From NCBI GenBank assembly GCA_946186185.1, contig CAMHMJ010000001.1, forward strand, positions 1 through 64,000: a DNA stretch of 64,000 nt, given 5' to 3'. Below, one piece after another: positions 1-7,676 of the stretch. Within the stretch, counting starts at the first letter, position 1. Each line of letters starts with the position of its first letter. Below the pieces are notes generated by a model, which worked only from the letters and a program-made list of their open reading frames with translations, did not search any database and was not told where the DNA came from. Made by a program: the position numbers and the translations under genes. The DNA comes from an uncultured Treponema sp. GTDB lineage: Bacteria > Spirochaetota > Spirochaetia > Treponematales > Treponemataceae.

Positions 1-6
1 ATATCT

Positions 7-31
7 GGTGGTTTCGAGAACCTCAACCACC
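7..31. repeat. Short hairpin, GGTGGTT/AACCACC stem
   Basis: A 7-bp stem (GGTGGTT with AACCACC) encloses the 11-nt loop TCGAGAACCTC. A second copy at 29821-29845 has an almost identical loop but a different, still perfectly paired stem, so pairing is conserved while sequence changes. It lies just beyond the 3' end of the lipid kinase gene and may act in mRNA 3' end formation or be a mobile hairpin. Confidence 0.6.
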
Positions 32-62
32 GCAAACTTTTCTTTTTGGACAGCCTCTTCTT

Positions 63-938
63 TTATCTGTAAATTACCGTGTATTCGTGTACGTTTCGTA
101 CGGTTTCGCCGTCAATCTGAAGGGCTATGGCGCGGTTGGCTTCAACCTTGACTTCGTGGCCGGTGTAAAAGTCCAGCATCTTCTTGTGCTTTACGTGTTC
201 ACCTTTGAATACCGACGGGAATGCGATTAAGGTTCCCAATTTGCTCCAGTTGTGCCAGACAACACAGGTAACGGTCTTTTCTTTGTTCAACCGGTCCTGT
301 TCAGGGGCAATAATCATTCCGCCGCCGTAGTACTTCCCGATCATCGCCGGTGCAAGCCACACGTTTTTGTAGGTTTTTGTGTTTCCGTCAACTGTTACTT
401 TTGCAGTAAACGGCTTGAACTTTCCTAAAAGCCCCATGATTGCGATTCCCGCATAGTTTACCGGCTCGTCTGATTTTTCGCGAAGCTCGTCTCCAACTTC
501 ACAGCAGTAGCCGTCAATTCCGTAGCCGATTCCGTTAATAAAACGTTTTTCCATGCCGTTTACCTTTACAATCGGAAGGCTTCCCATAAACTGATTAAGC
601 GGAATCAGTCCCTTTTCATCTTTGAAAGCGGCTGTGTCGGAGGCAAAGTCGTTTCCGCTTCCGGCGCTGTACAGGCTGACCTTCTGGGAAAGCTTTAAGT
701 CGTATACCTCGTTGATAAAGCGGGAAACAGTTCCGTCTCCGCCTACAATGATGATTTCGTCATCTTCCTTGAGCCCCTGAATAAAGGACTTTGTGTCAGA
801 AATTTCCCGGATGTCACGGAAGGTCTTTTCTGCCTGTGGTGTGCCAGATGCAGCTTCGGAAAGCTTTTTTTCCAGTTCGGCCCTGGCTTCTTCTCCCTTT
901 TTATTGTTTGAAAGCGGGTTGTACAAAATGTAAATCAT
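63..938 (-). CDS. Diacylglycerol/lipid kinase family protein
   Basis: Probable lipid kinase of the DAGK catalytic-domain family (YegS/DgkB-like), 291 aa, the usual size. It would phosphorylate diacylglycerol or a related lipid at the inner face of the membrane using ATP. The nucleotide-binding GGDGT motif is at residues 66-70, followed by GSGNDF at 93-98, both hallmarks of the fold. The N-terminus (IYILYNPLS) matches the first strand seen in the family. The start is supported by an AGGAGA Shine-Dalgarno about 9 nt upstream. The 5' leader contains a GGCCGCCAGCGGCC hairpin shared with another gene in this window. Next to plsC, so a role in phospholipid turnover is plausible. The exact substrate cannot be told. 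Confidence 0.85.
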   Translation of the reverse strand: MIYILYNPLSNNKKGEEARAELEKKLSEAASGTPQAEKTFRDIREISDTKSFIQGLKEDDEIIIVGGDGTVSRFINEVYDLKLSQKVSLYSAGSGNDFASDTAAFKDEKGLIPLNQFMGSLPIVKVNGMEKRFINGIGYGIDGYCCEVGDELREKSDEPVNYAGIAIMGLLGKFKPFTAKVTVDGNTKTYKNVWLAPAMIGKYYGGGMIIAPEQDRLNKEKTVTCVVWHNWSKLGTLIAFPSVFKGEHVKHKKMLDFYTGHEVKVEANRAIALQIDGETVRNVHEYTVIYR

Positions 939-944
939 TTTTCA

Positions 945-980
945 TCTCCTGTGTAAGGCCGCTGGCGGCCGGTGTTTTAT
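945..980 (-). promoter_or_regulatory. Conserved 5' leader: GC hairpin plus Shine-Dalgarno
   Basis: In mRNA sense this leader reads AT-rich, then the 14-nt imperfect palindrome GGCCGCCAGCGGCC, then CACAGGAGA, then the start codon of the lipid kinase. A near-identical 35-nt copy sits at 24469-24503 in front of the outer-membrane barrel gene; the two differ by a single inserted base. Either a shared translation-control hairpin or a copied mobile leader. Confidence 0.6.
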
Positions 981-1017
981 AGCAAAGTAATCGAGTTTAC
1001 TGCGTAAACATCGCATT

Positions 1018-1044
1018 AAAAGAATTGCAAAGCAATTTTTAGGC
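1018..1044 (-). repeat. Fragment of GCCTAAAAATTGC repeat family
   Basis: Read on the minus strand, this stretch starts GCCTAAAAATTGCTTTGCAAT and matches the start of the 79-bp tandem repeat at 63037-63187. It spans the stop codon of the PlsC gene, so the last codons of that gene are made of repeat sequence. Confidence 0.55.
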
Positions 1045-1908
1045 AGACCCGTTCAGGGCCTTTTTTACAAGGTTTTCTATTTCTTCGCTCAGGGCCTGGG
1101 TTCCTTTTTCCTGAACCTCCTGAAGGGAATATACTTTGATGATGTCAAAATAAACATGGGTTTTCTTAAGCGGAAAGTTTTTGTGAATGCTCTGAGTGTT
1201 TCGGGTAACTCCCACAACCACCGGGCAGCCGGCTCTTTCTGCAATTTTAAAAACTCCCGGCTTGAAGGGAAGAAGATTTCCGTCCGTGCTTCTTGTGCCC
1301 TCCGGAAAAATCCCGATGGAGCAGATTCTATTCGAAATAAGGCCGGTGGTTTTGTGAATCATTTCGATGGCACTTCGGCCAACGCCCCGTTCCAGTCTGA
1401 TGTAACAGTTTCTTTTTATAAGACGCCCCCCCATGGGAATCTTGAAATTTTCAGGCTTTGAAACAAATGCAAGGCGGTTTTTATTTCCAAAGCAGATGCT
1501 GTGAATCATATTGTCAAATTTGCTGATATGGTTTGAAACAAAAAGAAAGTTTCCCTCCGGCAGAGAAAGGCTTTCAGACTTTACGGCAGTTTCCGGGGTG
1601 GCAGGGTCACTTCGAGCTTCTTCAGTCTGTGCTTTTTCTGCTTTAGACTCACCGGGATTCAGAGAGGCACTTCCTTCATTAAAATGGATTTTTACCCGGG
1701 CCATTCTGCAGATGATTCTGTAGCCGAAGTTCAAAAGGGAATAGGAAAACCGAGACGGGCAGGTGTATTCTTTTTTAATGCTGTAAAAGCGGGTAACAAA
1801 AAAGATAAAAATCCACGCCAGCAGGTAGAAGGAAAAGTCCAGTGCAATTACAGAGACTGCACACAAACCTGCAATCTGCAGAACGGGCAAAACTGTTTGA
1901 AATTCCAT
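1039..1908 (-). CDS. plsC: 1-acyl-sn-glycerol-3-phosphate acyltransferase (PlsC family)
   Basis: Transfers an acyl chain to lysophosphatidic acid to make phosphatidic acid at the inner membrane. The acyltransferase HX4D motif (NHISKFD) is near residue 127 and the FPEGTR substrate motif near residue 200; an N-terminal membrane segment covers about residues 8-40. A hydrophilic insert rich in Glu, Ser, Ala and Pro lies at about residues 78-115, just before the catalytic motif, and is not part of the normal fold. I start the gene at the second ATG (1908): the first ATG (1917) lies inside the TATAAT -10 box (1916-1921), so it would not be transcribed. Gene is divergent from cimA. Confidence 0.88.
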   Translation of the reverse strand: MEFQTVLPVLQIAGLCAVSVIALDFSFYLLAWIFIFFVTRFYSIKKEYTCPSRFSYSLLNFGYRIICRMARVKIHFNEGSASLNPGESKAEKAQTEEARSDPATPETAVKSESLSLPEGNFLFVSNHISKFDNMIHSICFGNKNRLAFVSKPENFKIPMGGRLIKRNCYIRLERGVGRSAIEMIHKTTGLISNRICSIGIFPEGTRSTDGNLLPFKPGVFKIAERAGCPVVVGVTRNTQSIHKNFPLKKTHVYFDIIKVYSLQEVQEKGTQALSEEIENLVKKALNGSA

Positions 1909-1915
1909 AGAATCC

Positions 1916-1971
1916 ATTATACCACAGAATTTGCTTTTTCAATTGCCAAAGTTCAAGAAATTTCCTAATAT
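1916..1971. promoter_or_regulatory. Divergent leaderless promoters for plsC and cimA
   Basis: Plus strand: TTGCCA (1943-1948), 17-bp spacer, TAATAT (1966-1971), then 6 nt to the cimA ATG at 1978. Minus strand: a TTGAAA-like -35 at 1937-1942 and TATAAT at 1921-1916, then 7 nt to the ATG at 1908. The -35 regions nearly touch, so the two genes may compete for RNA polymerase. Neither start codon has a Shine-Dalgarno. Confidence 0.7.
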
Positions 1972-1977
1972 GACCCT

Positions 1978-3648
1978 ATGGAAGAAAAACGAAATACTGG
2001 TGATAACGGCGCTTTCTGCAGTAAAAAAAACGCCGGCTCTGGCGAAAAAATTGACAATCGATGTAACAATAACTGCATTGAAATCCTCGATTCAACCCTT
2101 CGGGACGGTGCCCAGGGAGAAGGAATCAGTTTTTCCGTTCAGGACAAAATTCATATCTGTCAGGCCCTGGATGAACTGGGTGTTTCGTATATTGAGGCCG
2201 GAAATCCGGGCAGCAATCCAAAGGATATGGAATTCTTCCAGGAAATGAAAAAGGTTCCGCTGAAAAATGCACAGCTTTGTGCTTTTGGAGCAACCCGCAG
2301 AAAGGACATCAAATGCAGCGAGGACACAAACCTTCAGTGCCTTCTTTCTGCCGGAACAGAAATGGTTGTAATTTTTGGAAAATCCTGGGCTTTCCAGGTA
2401 ACGGATATTTTAAGGACTACTCTTGAAGAAAATCTTCTTATGATAAAGGAAACCTGTGCTTTCCTTAAGGCAAACGGCCGCCGGGTAATTTACGACGCCG
2501 AGCATTTTTTTACAGGCTATCAGGATAATCCGGAATATGCACTTAAAACCCTTCAGGCGGCCTTAGAGGGAGGAGCAGAAGTTCTCTGCCTCTGCGAAAC
2601 CAAGGGCGGCTGCATGATGAGCGACATGAGCGAAATCGTAAAGGATGTTGTTTCCCGCTTTGGCGTAAAAATCGGAATCCACTGCCACAATGATTCAGGG
2701 CTTGCGGTTGCCAATACAATTCTTGCTGTTCAGAGTGGCGCCGTTCATGTTCAGGGTACTTTGCTGGGTTTTGGTGAGCGGACGGGAAACGCAAACCTAA
2801 GCTGTATCATCCCGAATCTTGAATTAAAGCTGGGCTACAAAACCGTTGGGGAAGAAAAAATAAAGAATCTTACGGCAATTTCAAAGCGGGTTGCTGAAAT
2901 TACAAATATTTCCCTTAATCCGCAGCTTCCCTATGTGGGAGCAGGGGCTTTCAGCCACAAGGCGGGAATGCACATCGATGCGGTTCTGAAAAATCCTGAG
3001 GCCTACGAGCATATTTCACCGGAATCAGTTGGAAATGCCAGGGTTTTCCTTATGAGCGAGGTTGCGGGGCGTGCCACCATCATCGAAAAGCTTTCCAAAA
3101 TCGATCCGGCCATTTCAAAGGACAGCGCCATGGTTCGGGAAGTTATGGCAAAGATGAAGCAGCTGGAGTTTGAAGGCTACCAGTTTGAAGGTGCGGACGG
3201 AAGCTTTGAGCTTCTTGCAAGAAAAATCATCGGCCGCTACCAGCCGTTTTTCAAGCTTCACTACTACCAGACAAACGGCGTAAATCCTCGGCCGGAAGAC
3301 GGAGTCTGCGCCTGTGCCCAGATAAAGCTGGAGGTTGACGGTCAGATTGAAGTTACTGCGGGAGAAGGGGACGGACCTGTAAACGCCCTTGATATTGCTC
3401 TTCGAAAAGCCCTTAGCCGTTTTTACCCGTCGGTTTCGCAAATCCGCCTTATCGACTACAAGGTTCGAGTTCTTGACGGTTCCGGAACGGACAGCCGGGT
3501 CCGGGTTCTGATTGAAAGCACGGACGGAGTTCGGGAATGGACAACGGTCGGCGTTTCAAGCGATATTATGGAGGCCTCCTGGCTTGCCCTCTGCGATTCC
3601 TTTGAGTTCAAGCTTATTAAGGACATCGAGCGCCACTTAAGAAGATAG
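1978..3648 (+). CDS. cimA: (R)-citramalate synthase
   Basis: Condenses pyruvate with acetyl-CoA to citramalate, the first step of threonine-independent isoleucine synthesis. The HMGL-like TIM barrel begins with DSTLRDGAQ at residues 38-46; the metal-binding HCHND motif is at 235-239; the C-terminal third looks like the LeuA-type allosteric dimer domain, which would sense isoleucine. The length (556 aa) and the EGISFS and AGNPGSNPKD signatures fit the CimA group better than LeuA or homocitrate synthase. The first 33 residues are hydrophilic and absent from most relatives; they are retained because the promoter ends 6 nt before this ATG. IlvD, a later enzyme of the same pathway, is at 9672. Confidence 0.88.
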   Translation: MEEKRNTGDNGAFCSKKNAGSGEKIDNRCNNNCIEILDSTLRDGAQGEGISFSVQDKIHICQALDELGVSYIEAGNPGSNPKDMEFFQEMKKVPLKNAQLCAFGATRRKDIKCSEDTNLQCLLSAGTEMVVIFGKSWAFQVTDILRTTLEENLLMIKETCAFLKANGRRVIYDAEHFFTGYQDNPEYALKTLQAALEGGAEVLCLCETKGGCMMSDMSEIVKDVVSRFGVKIGIHCHNDSGLAVANTILAVQSGAVHVQGTLLGFGERTGNANLSCIIPNLELKLGYKTVGEEKIKNLTAISKRVAEITNISLNPQLPYVGAGAFSHKAGMHIDAVLKNPEAYEHISPESVGNARVFLMSEVAGRATIIEKLSKIDPAISKDSAMVREVMAKMKQLEFEGYQFEGADGSFELLARKIIGRYQPFFKLHYYQTNGVNPRPEDGVCACAQIKLEVDGQIEVTAGEGDGPVNALDIALRKALSRFYPSVSQIRLIDYKVRVLDGSGTDSRVRVLIESTDGVREWTTVGVSSDIMEASWLALCDSFEFKLIKDIERHLRR

Positions 3649-3830
3649 ATTTTCTGTTTTTTTATATTCAGGGGCGGAAACGGTCGCGCATGGCGCTCCC
3701 TTGAGTCACCTACGGATGTTCCAGGGCTCGCTCATTCCGCTCGGTGCTCCACTTCGTGCCTTTCCGGCACTCCGTTCCCCACGGCTGAACCCTGTTCGCC
3801 CCCTTCCATATCCGCCGCCGGTACGGTTCC
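3649..3830. other. GC-rich intergenic element between convergent genes
   Basis: A 180-bp stretch richer in G+C than the flanking genes, with short self-complementary words (GGGGCGGAAACGG..., CCGCTCGGTGCTCC, GGAACGGAGT-like pairs) and no credible reading frame. It separates convergent cimA and rsuA. Its character resembles the intergenic elements at 36712-36848 and 42490-42642, though I cannot align them over their length. Confidence 0.45.
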
Positions 3831-4601
3831 TTAAAACAGGGTTTCTCTTCCAAACTCCCTGACTTCCCCTTCTTTCAGGTCTTCCGGAAGTTTTAGTTTT
3901 CCGCAGCCGGTTCGCCGCAGGAGCACAACTTCGTTTCCAATTTTAGAAAACATCCGTCTGATTTGCCGGAACTTTCCTTCTTCAATCCTAATTTCTGCCT
4001 GATTTTCAGAAAGAAACGAGAGGGCGGCAGGCTTTGTTTTAAAGGCTTTTCCCTTCTTGAATTCTTCAAGTTCAAGTCCGGTCTGGAACTCTTTAATATA
4101 TTTTTCCTGTTCCGCCGGGTGAACTGCGGTTTTAAGCTCAACATAATAGGTTTTTGAAATATGGGTTTCGGGGCGTGTAACAAAATTGGAAAATTTTCCA
4201 TTTGTGGTAAAAAGTAAAAGCCCGCAGGAATCAATATCCAGCCGCCCGATGGAGTGGAGCTTTCCTGGCTTCTGCTCTTCAGCCTCCTTAAGGTATTTTT
4301 CCGGAATCAGCGAGTACACATTTTTATTCCAGCCCTCTCCGGTGGTGCAGACATAGTTTTCAGGCTTATTCATCATAAGGTAGAGGTGTTTTTTATTAGG
4401 AAGGGCGGTGTCGTTCACAGAAATTTTATCCGCTTCTATATCGGCTTTTTCTTCTCTGTCTGAAACCGGCTTTCCGTTTATGCAGACTTCGTGGCTTTTA
4501 ATAAAATTCGCAAATGCCCGGTTGGAGCAGATTCCGTATTTTTCAAGAATGTGGTCTATTGGCTCCAGAAATGCGTCTGTGTACAATTTGGCTTTTTCCA
4601 T
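3831..4601 (-). CDS. rsuA: Ribosomal small subunit pseudouridine synthase (RsuA family)
   Basis: Converts a uridine in 16S rRNA to pseudouridine (position 516 in the E. coli enzyme). An N-terminal S4-like RNA-binding domain spans about residues 1-55; the catalytic motif GRLDIDSCGLLLFTTNG, with the nucleophilic Asp of RLD, is near residue 118-134; RQIRRMF near the C-terminus is the conserved RluA/RsuA end motif. 256 aa is slightly longer than E. coli RsuA. It is presumably leaderless: TTGAAA (4636-4631), 17-bp spacer, TATTAT (4613-4608), 6 nt, ATG. RluB/E/F-type specificity cannot be excluded. Confidence 0.85.
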   Translation of the reverse strand: MEKAKLYTDAFLEPIDHILEKYGICSNRAFANFIKSHEVCINGKPVSDREEKADIEADKISVNDTALPNKKHLYLMMNKPENYVCTTGEGWNKNVYSLIPEKYLKEAEEQKPGKLHSIGRLDIDSCGLLLFTTNGKFSNFVTRPETHISKTYYVELKTAVHPAEQEKYIKEFQTGLELEEFKKGKAFKTKPAALSFLSENQAEIRIEEGKFRQIRRMFSKIGNEVVLLRRTGCGKLKLPEDLKEGEVREFGRETLF

Positions 4602-4912
4602 AGGAACATAATAGCTGTAGGGAAAGGGATTTTCAAGAAAGTGTAAGGAAAATTGAGGAATTAAAAGTATAACAAAATATTATATTTAAATTCGGGTATT
4701 TTCTCTGTTCTGAATTACTATAATTAACTGCAGGAAGAAAAACTCTCTTTTATTTTATTAAATACCATTAACATTCGCTTATTAGAATATCCTGAAAACC
4801 GGCCGGCAGGATGTTCAAAGAAATCTTATTTTTTTTCGACTCATTATTCAAATTACTATTTTTAATGTTTTCTTTACCTGCGGAAAGCCTAAAAATTAAT
4901 CAGGAGAAAAAC
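4602..4912. other. AT-rich intergenic region, presumed promoter region
   Basis: Holds the rsuA promoter (4608-4636) and AT-rich DNA with several -10-like words such as TAGAAT near 4786. An upstream in-frame ATG at 4811 lacks a Shine-Dalgarno and would add a Phe/Leu-rich extension that breaks the leader logic, so this DNA is treated as untranslated. Confidence 0.5.
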
Positions 4913-6262
4913 ATGAAGAAGTTTTCATTTAAGGATTTTGTTGAACTTGATACAAAATCTCTCTTAAAAGTAAACGGTGGGAGCTGCGGTTCTATCAGCG
5001 GCTCAAGCAGTTCAAACAGCTCTGGAGGCGGAGGAGGACAAGGGCCGTCCAGTGCCTCTGGAAATCCATCCGGAGCTTCAGGTGGTTCTGGAAATTCCAG
5101 TGGTTCCGGAGGAGGTGGTTCTGATAGTAAAAAGTCAAACGGCGGGAATGGAAATATATTTACAGGTTATCGATATGGAGACAGCCCTAAAACATCAAAA
5201 ACAAATACCGGCCAGAAATCTAATGCAACAGAAAGCGTTTCCTCTGGAAAAACTGAAAGTGGAAAAAGCAGCACTGAAACAGTTTCAATATCTTTGGGAG
5301 GCAGTGCTTTTTATGACGGTGGCACTAAAAGCAGCGGAAAAGGTTCTTCAGGTTCAAGCTGTAACCAGAGCGGAAGTAATGGAGGTGGACACGGTTCTTC
5401 TGTTACAAGCAGCAATCCAGGTGGTTCTACAGGTACCGGGAACGGAGCAGGTATTTCTGTCGGACAAAATAGTGCAGGCGGAACCTGCGGCGGTAAAAGT
5501 TCTCAAAGCAATACTGTGAACCTTAATCCGGGTGATATTGGAAAAATCGGCACTGACAAGCAGTCAGAACTTGATGTACCTTCCGCTGTGGAAAAGCCAG
5601 AAGCTTCCTCAAAACTTCCTTCTTCCGGTAAGTTTGCCCAGATTACCGACGGAACCTATCAGGATATGCTTACAATGCAGTATTATAAGGACGAGAATAA
5701 TCTTGATATTATTCCTCAAGTTCTTGATCCATCTGTTATTAAAGACTGGTTTGATAGAGAAATGAACGGGGACATGAGATTCTCTGAAAAAGGCTGCCTG
5801 ATTACAGCTGTAACGAAAATCATTTCAGAATTGACCGGAAAGAAAACTTTAAGAGATGTTAATGATATTATTGATGTATCCCCTGCTGATGGATTATTAT
5901 CGAATAGAGAAATTCAGAATGCAATTAATTATTATTTGGATAACGCCTTTGGTGATATATTTGATGTAAAATCTACTGATACTCGTAATTCTGAATTATC
6001 GTTGAATGATATAGAAACTGCTTCAACACAAGGAAATGGAACTACTTTTGTTTTGGGACATTCATCTGATTGTTACGGTGGTCATTGGGTTGTGCTGGAA
6101 GGATATAATACAAATGAAAATGGTGTTATTACTTTCAATTATGATGGAACAAGCATTAATGATGACGGTCGAACATATGTTTATGGAAAAGATAATTTTA
6201 ACGAATCTAAAAAAACATTCACCATCGACAGAATTCAAACCTATACTATTTATAAAAAATAA
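4913..6262 (+). CDS. Double-glycine-leader protein with Gly/Ser linker and papain-like C39-type domain
   Basis: 449 aa, not a recognised named protein. Residues 1-23 match a double-glycine export leader: Leu12, Leu17, Val20 and Gly22-Gly23 occupy the -12, -7, -4 and -2/-1 positions. Such leaders are cut by the peptidase domain of PCAT-type ABC exporters. Residues 24-240 are a Gly/Ser/Asn linker with a few cysteines. Residues about 260-449 form a compact domain with GCLITA (Cys295), HWVVLEGYN (His391) and Asn409/Asp411, the order expected of a C39_2/papain-like cysteine peptidase. Start chosen because CAGGAGA lies 6 nt upstream. No exporter is in the window. Could be a secreted protease, toxin or large bacteriocin-like effector; the role is inference. 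Confidence 0.7.
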   Translation: MKKFSFKDFVELDTKSLLKVNGGSCGSISGSSSSNSSGGGGGQGPSSASGNPSGASGGSGNSSGSGGGGSDSKKSNGGNGNIFTGYRYGDSPKTSKTNTGQKSNATESVSSGKTESGKSSTETVSISLGGSAFYDGGTKSSGKGSSGSSCNQSGSNGGGHGSSVTSSNPGGSTGTGNGAGISVGQNSAGGTCGGKSSQSNTVNLNPGDIGKIGTDKQSELDVPSAVEKPEASSKLPSSGKFAQITDGTYQDMLTMQYYKDENNLDIIPQVLDPSVIKDWFDREMNGDMRFSEKGCLITAVTKIISELTGKKTLRDVNDIIDVSPADGLLSNREIQNAINYYLDNAFGDIFDVKSTDTRNSELSLNDIETASTQGNGTTFVLGHSSDCYGGHWVVLEGYNTNENGVITFNYDGTSINDDGRTYVYGKDNFNESKKTFTIDRIQTYTIYKK

Positions 6263-6268
6263 AACATA

Positions 6269-6310
6269 ATCAGAAGGAACTGCTTTCTATAATGAGCAGT
6301 TCCTTCTGAT
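6269..6310 (+). terminator. Perfect 16-bp stem-loop between GG-leader gene and lipoprotein
   Basis: Arms at 6269-6284 and 6295-6310 are perfectly complementary over 16 bp around a 10-nt loop. There is no T-run on the plus strand, only AAAAAGGAG, the Shine-Dalgarno of the next gene. It may be a factor-dependent terminator, an mRNA stability hairpin that sets unequal expression of the two genes, or an attenuator. Confidence 0.6.
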
Positions 6311-6326
6311 AAAAAGGAGACCAAAC

Positions 6327-7100
6327 ATGAAAAATAAGCGTTTTGTACTTTTTCCCCTTATTTTAATTTTACTTATATCATGCACAAATAAGCAGGAACA
6401 ACAGTTTACTTATAAGAAAATTACTACATACCCGGACAAAATAGAGATTGGCAGAAATAGCGGGAATTATCTTTTTGCGACTGACATTGCTCACAATACT
6501 CAAATTATTTATGTCTGTGAAGACGAACATGATTATTCCAGTGAACACTTATTGAATAGAATCTATGAGATAAAAAAAGGTTATAAAAAGGGAAGAGCTG
6601 ATTTTGTTGATATTGTTGAACTTGGGAAGGAAAAAACATATAAGCATAGTAAAACTTTCAATGCAAATTATGAAATGTGGCTTGATGTTTATTATACAAA
6701 TTACAGAGATGTTTATGATGATTTTAATCCTGATTTTGATAAGACGAAGGATAATTTTCTATATCAAAAAATTGGAGATTATACAGGTAATCTTGAAATA
6801 GGTAAAAACTCAAAAAATCAAGTTCTTGCAACAGATATGGATAATAAAATTCAAGTTATATTTGTATGTGAATATCTTGAAGATTATTCTGTATCTCAAT
6901 TATTAAAGAAAATAAAATATGCTGATACCGTTTGGAGAGAACAGTCTCCAGAGGTTGTTGAACGATGGTTTTCAAGAATTGCAACACCATGGCCTTCAGA
7001 GTCTTTTAAACATGAAAAGGCTTATGACGCACATTTTAACATCGAACTTGATAAATACTACGTAAACTATCGTGATGTCTACGGCTACTTCAATGAGTAA
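6327..7100 (+). CDS. Lipoprotein with two tandem copies of an unknown domain
   Basis: 257 aa. A typical lipoprotein signal peptide ends in LLISC (Cys19), so the mature protein is probably membrane anchored. Two repeats of about 110 residues follow: each opens with KI..Y...LEIG.NS.N..ATD, continues with QVIFVCE..EDYS...LL and ends with D.YY.NYRDVY. I do not recognise the domain. The gene starts 64 bp after the GG-leader protein with a good AAGGAGA site, and shares its low G+C. Being an anchored partner next to a putative secreted peptidase, it could be an immunity or inhibitor protein; this is speculation from position. Confidence 0.6.
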   Translation: MKNKRFVLFPLILILLISCTNKQEQQFTYKKITTYPDKIEIGRNSGNYLFATDIAHNTQIIYVCEDEHDYSSEHLLNRIYEIKKGYKKGRADFVDIVELGKEKTYKHSKTFNANYEMWLDVYYTNYRDVYDDFNPDFDKTKDNFLYQKIGDYTGNLEIGKNSKNQVLATDMDNKIQVIFVCEYLEDYSVSQLLKKIKYADTVWREQSPEVVERWFSRIATPWPSESFKHEKAYDAHFNIELDKYYVNYRDVYGYFNE

Positions 7101-7158
7101 AGCATCACTTTAATGACGGGGGCCGATATTCCCTCTATACTGAATAGAGAGGTGGCGT

Positions 7159-7596
7159 ATGAAGGTTTTGGTAATTCCGGATGTTCATGGTTCTCACGAA
7201 TGGGAGGCTGCAAGGCGGAGCGGGCCGGCAGATTACGATTATGTGGTTTTTCTTGGGGACTATTTTGATTCCTGGGAAAACGAATGGCCTGATCAGGGAG
7301 AGAATTTTAGGAAAATTTGTGCGTTTGTCCGGGAAGATACTGAGCACAGAAAGCTTCTTCTGGGAAATCACGACTGGAGTTATCTGAGCCGCACTAAGTA
7401 TGGTTCCGGGGTGTCCGGGCATCAGAACAGTCACATAGATGAAATCAGGACGCTGCTTTCGGAAAACCACGATATTCTGGACATAAAGTCTCGGGAGTTT
7501 GCAGCGGCTGATTATTCAAAGGAAAGTGCCTTAAAAAATCTTTCGGAAGCCTTTGGAGAAAAGCTTTCGGAACGGTATTACAGGATGTTTTTTTAG
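7159..7596 (+). CDS. Truncated calcineurin-like metallophosphoesterase
   Basis: 145 aa. The first 75 residues carry three of the metal-binding blocks of this superfamily: DVHG near residue 8, GDYFD near 33 and GNHD near 70, each placed as expected. The family normally continues with a SHAG or GHxH block supplying the last metal ligands; here the sequence after about residue 110 is a short Lys/Glu-rich tail without one. I infer an incomplete active site, through a truncation or an old frameshift. Start has a GAGGTGG site 6 nt upstream. Either a decaying gene or a small protein with a changed function. Confidence 0.65.
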   Translation: MKVLVIPDVHGSHEWEAARRSGPADYDYVVFLGDYFDSWENEWPDQGENFRKICAFVREDTEHRKLLLGNHDWSYLSRTKYGSGVSGHQNSHIDEIRTLLSENHDILDIKSREFAAADYSKESALKNLSEAFGEKLSERYYRMFF

Positions 7597-7640
7597 TCAT
7601 AGACAAGAGCTGAAGGCTTTGCAAATTTAAATAATTTTCC

Positions 7641-7669
7641 TTGAAAATAGCATAAAATCGAATTAAAAT
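7641..7669 (+). promoter_or_regulatory. Leaderless promoter for LRR protein
   Basis: TTGAAA (7641-7646), 17-bp spacer, TAAAAT (7664-7669), 7 nt, ATG at 7677. No Shine-Dalgarno precedes the start. Confidence 0.7.
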
Positions 7670-7676
7670 ATTATGT

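Noticed and set aside
4811..4912. N-terminal extension of the GG-leader protein from ATG 4811
   Set aside because: No Shine-Dalgarno at 4811, while CAGGAGA lies before ATG 4913; the extension would also mask the GG leader.
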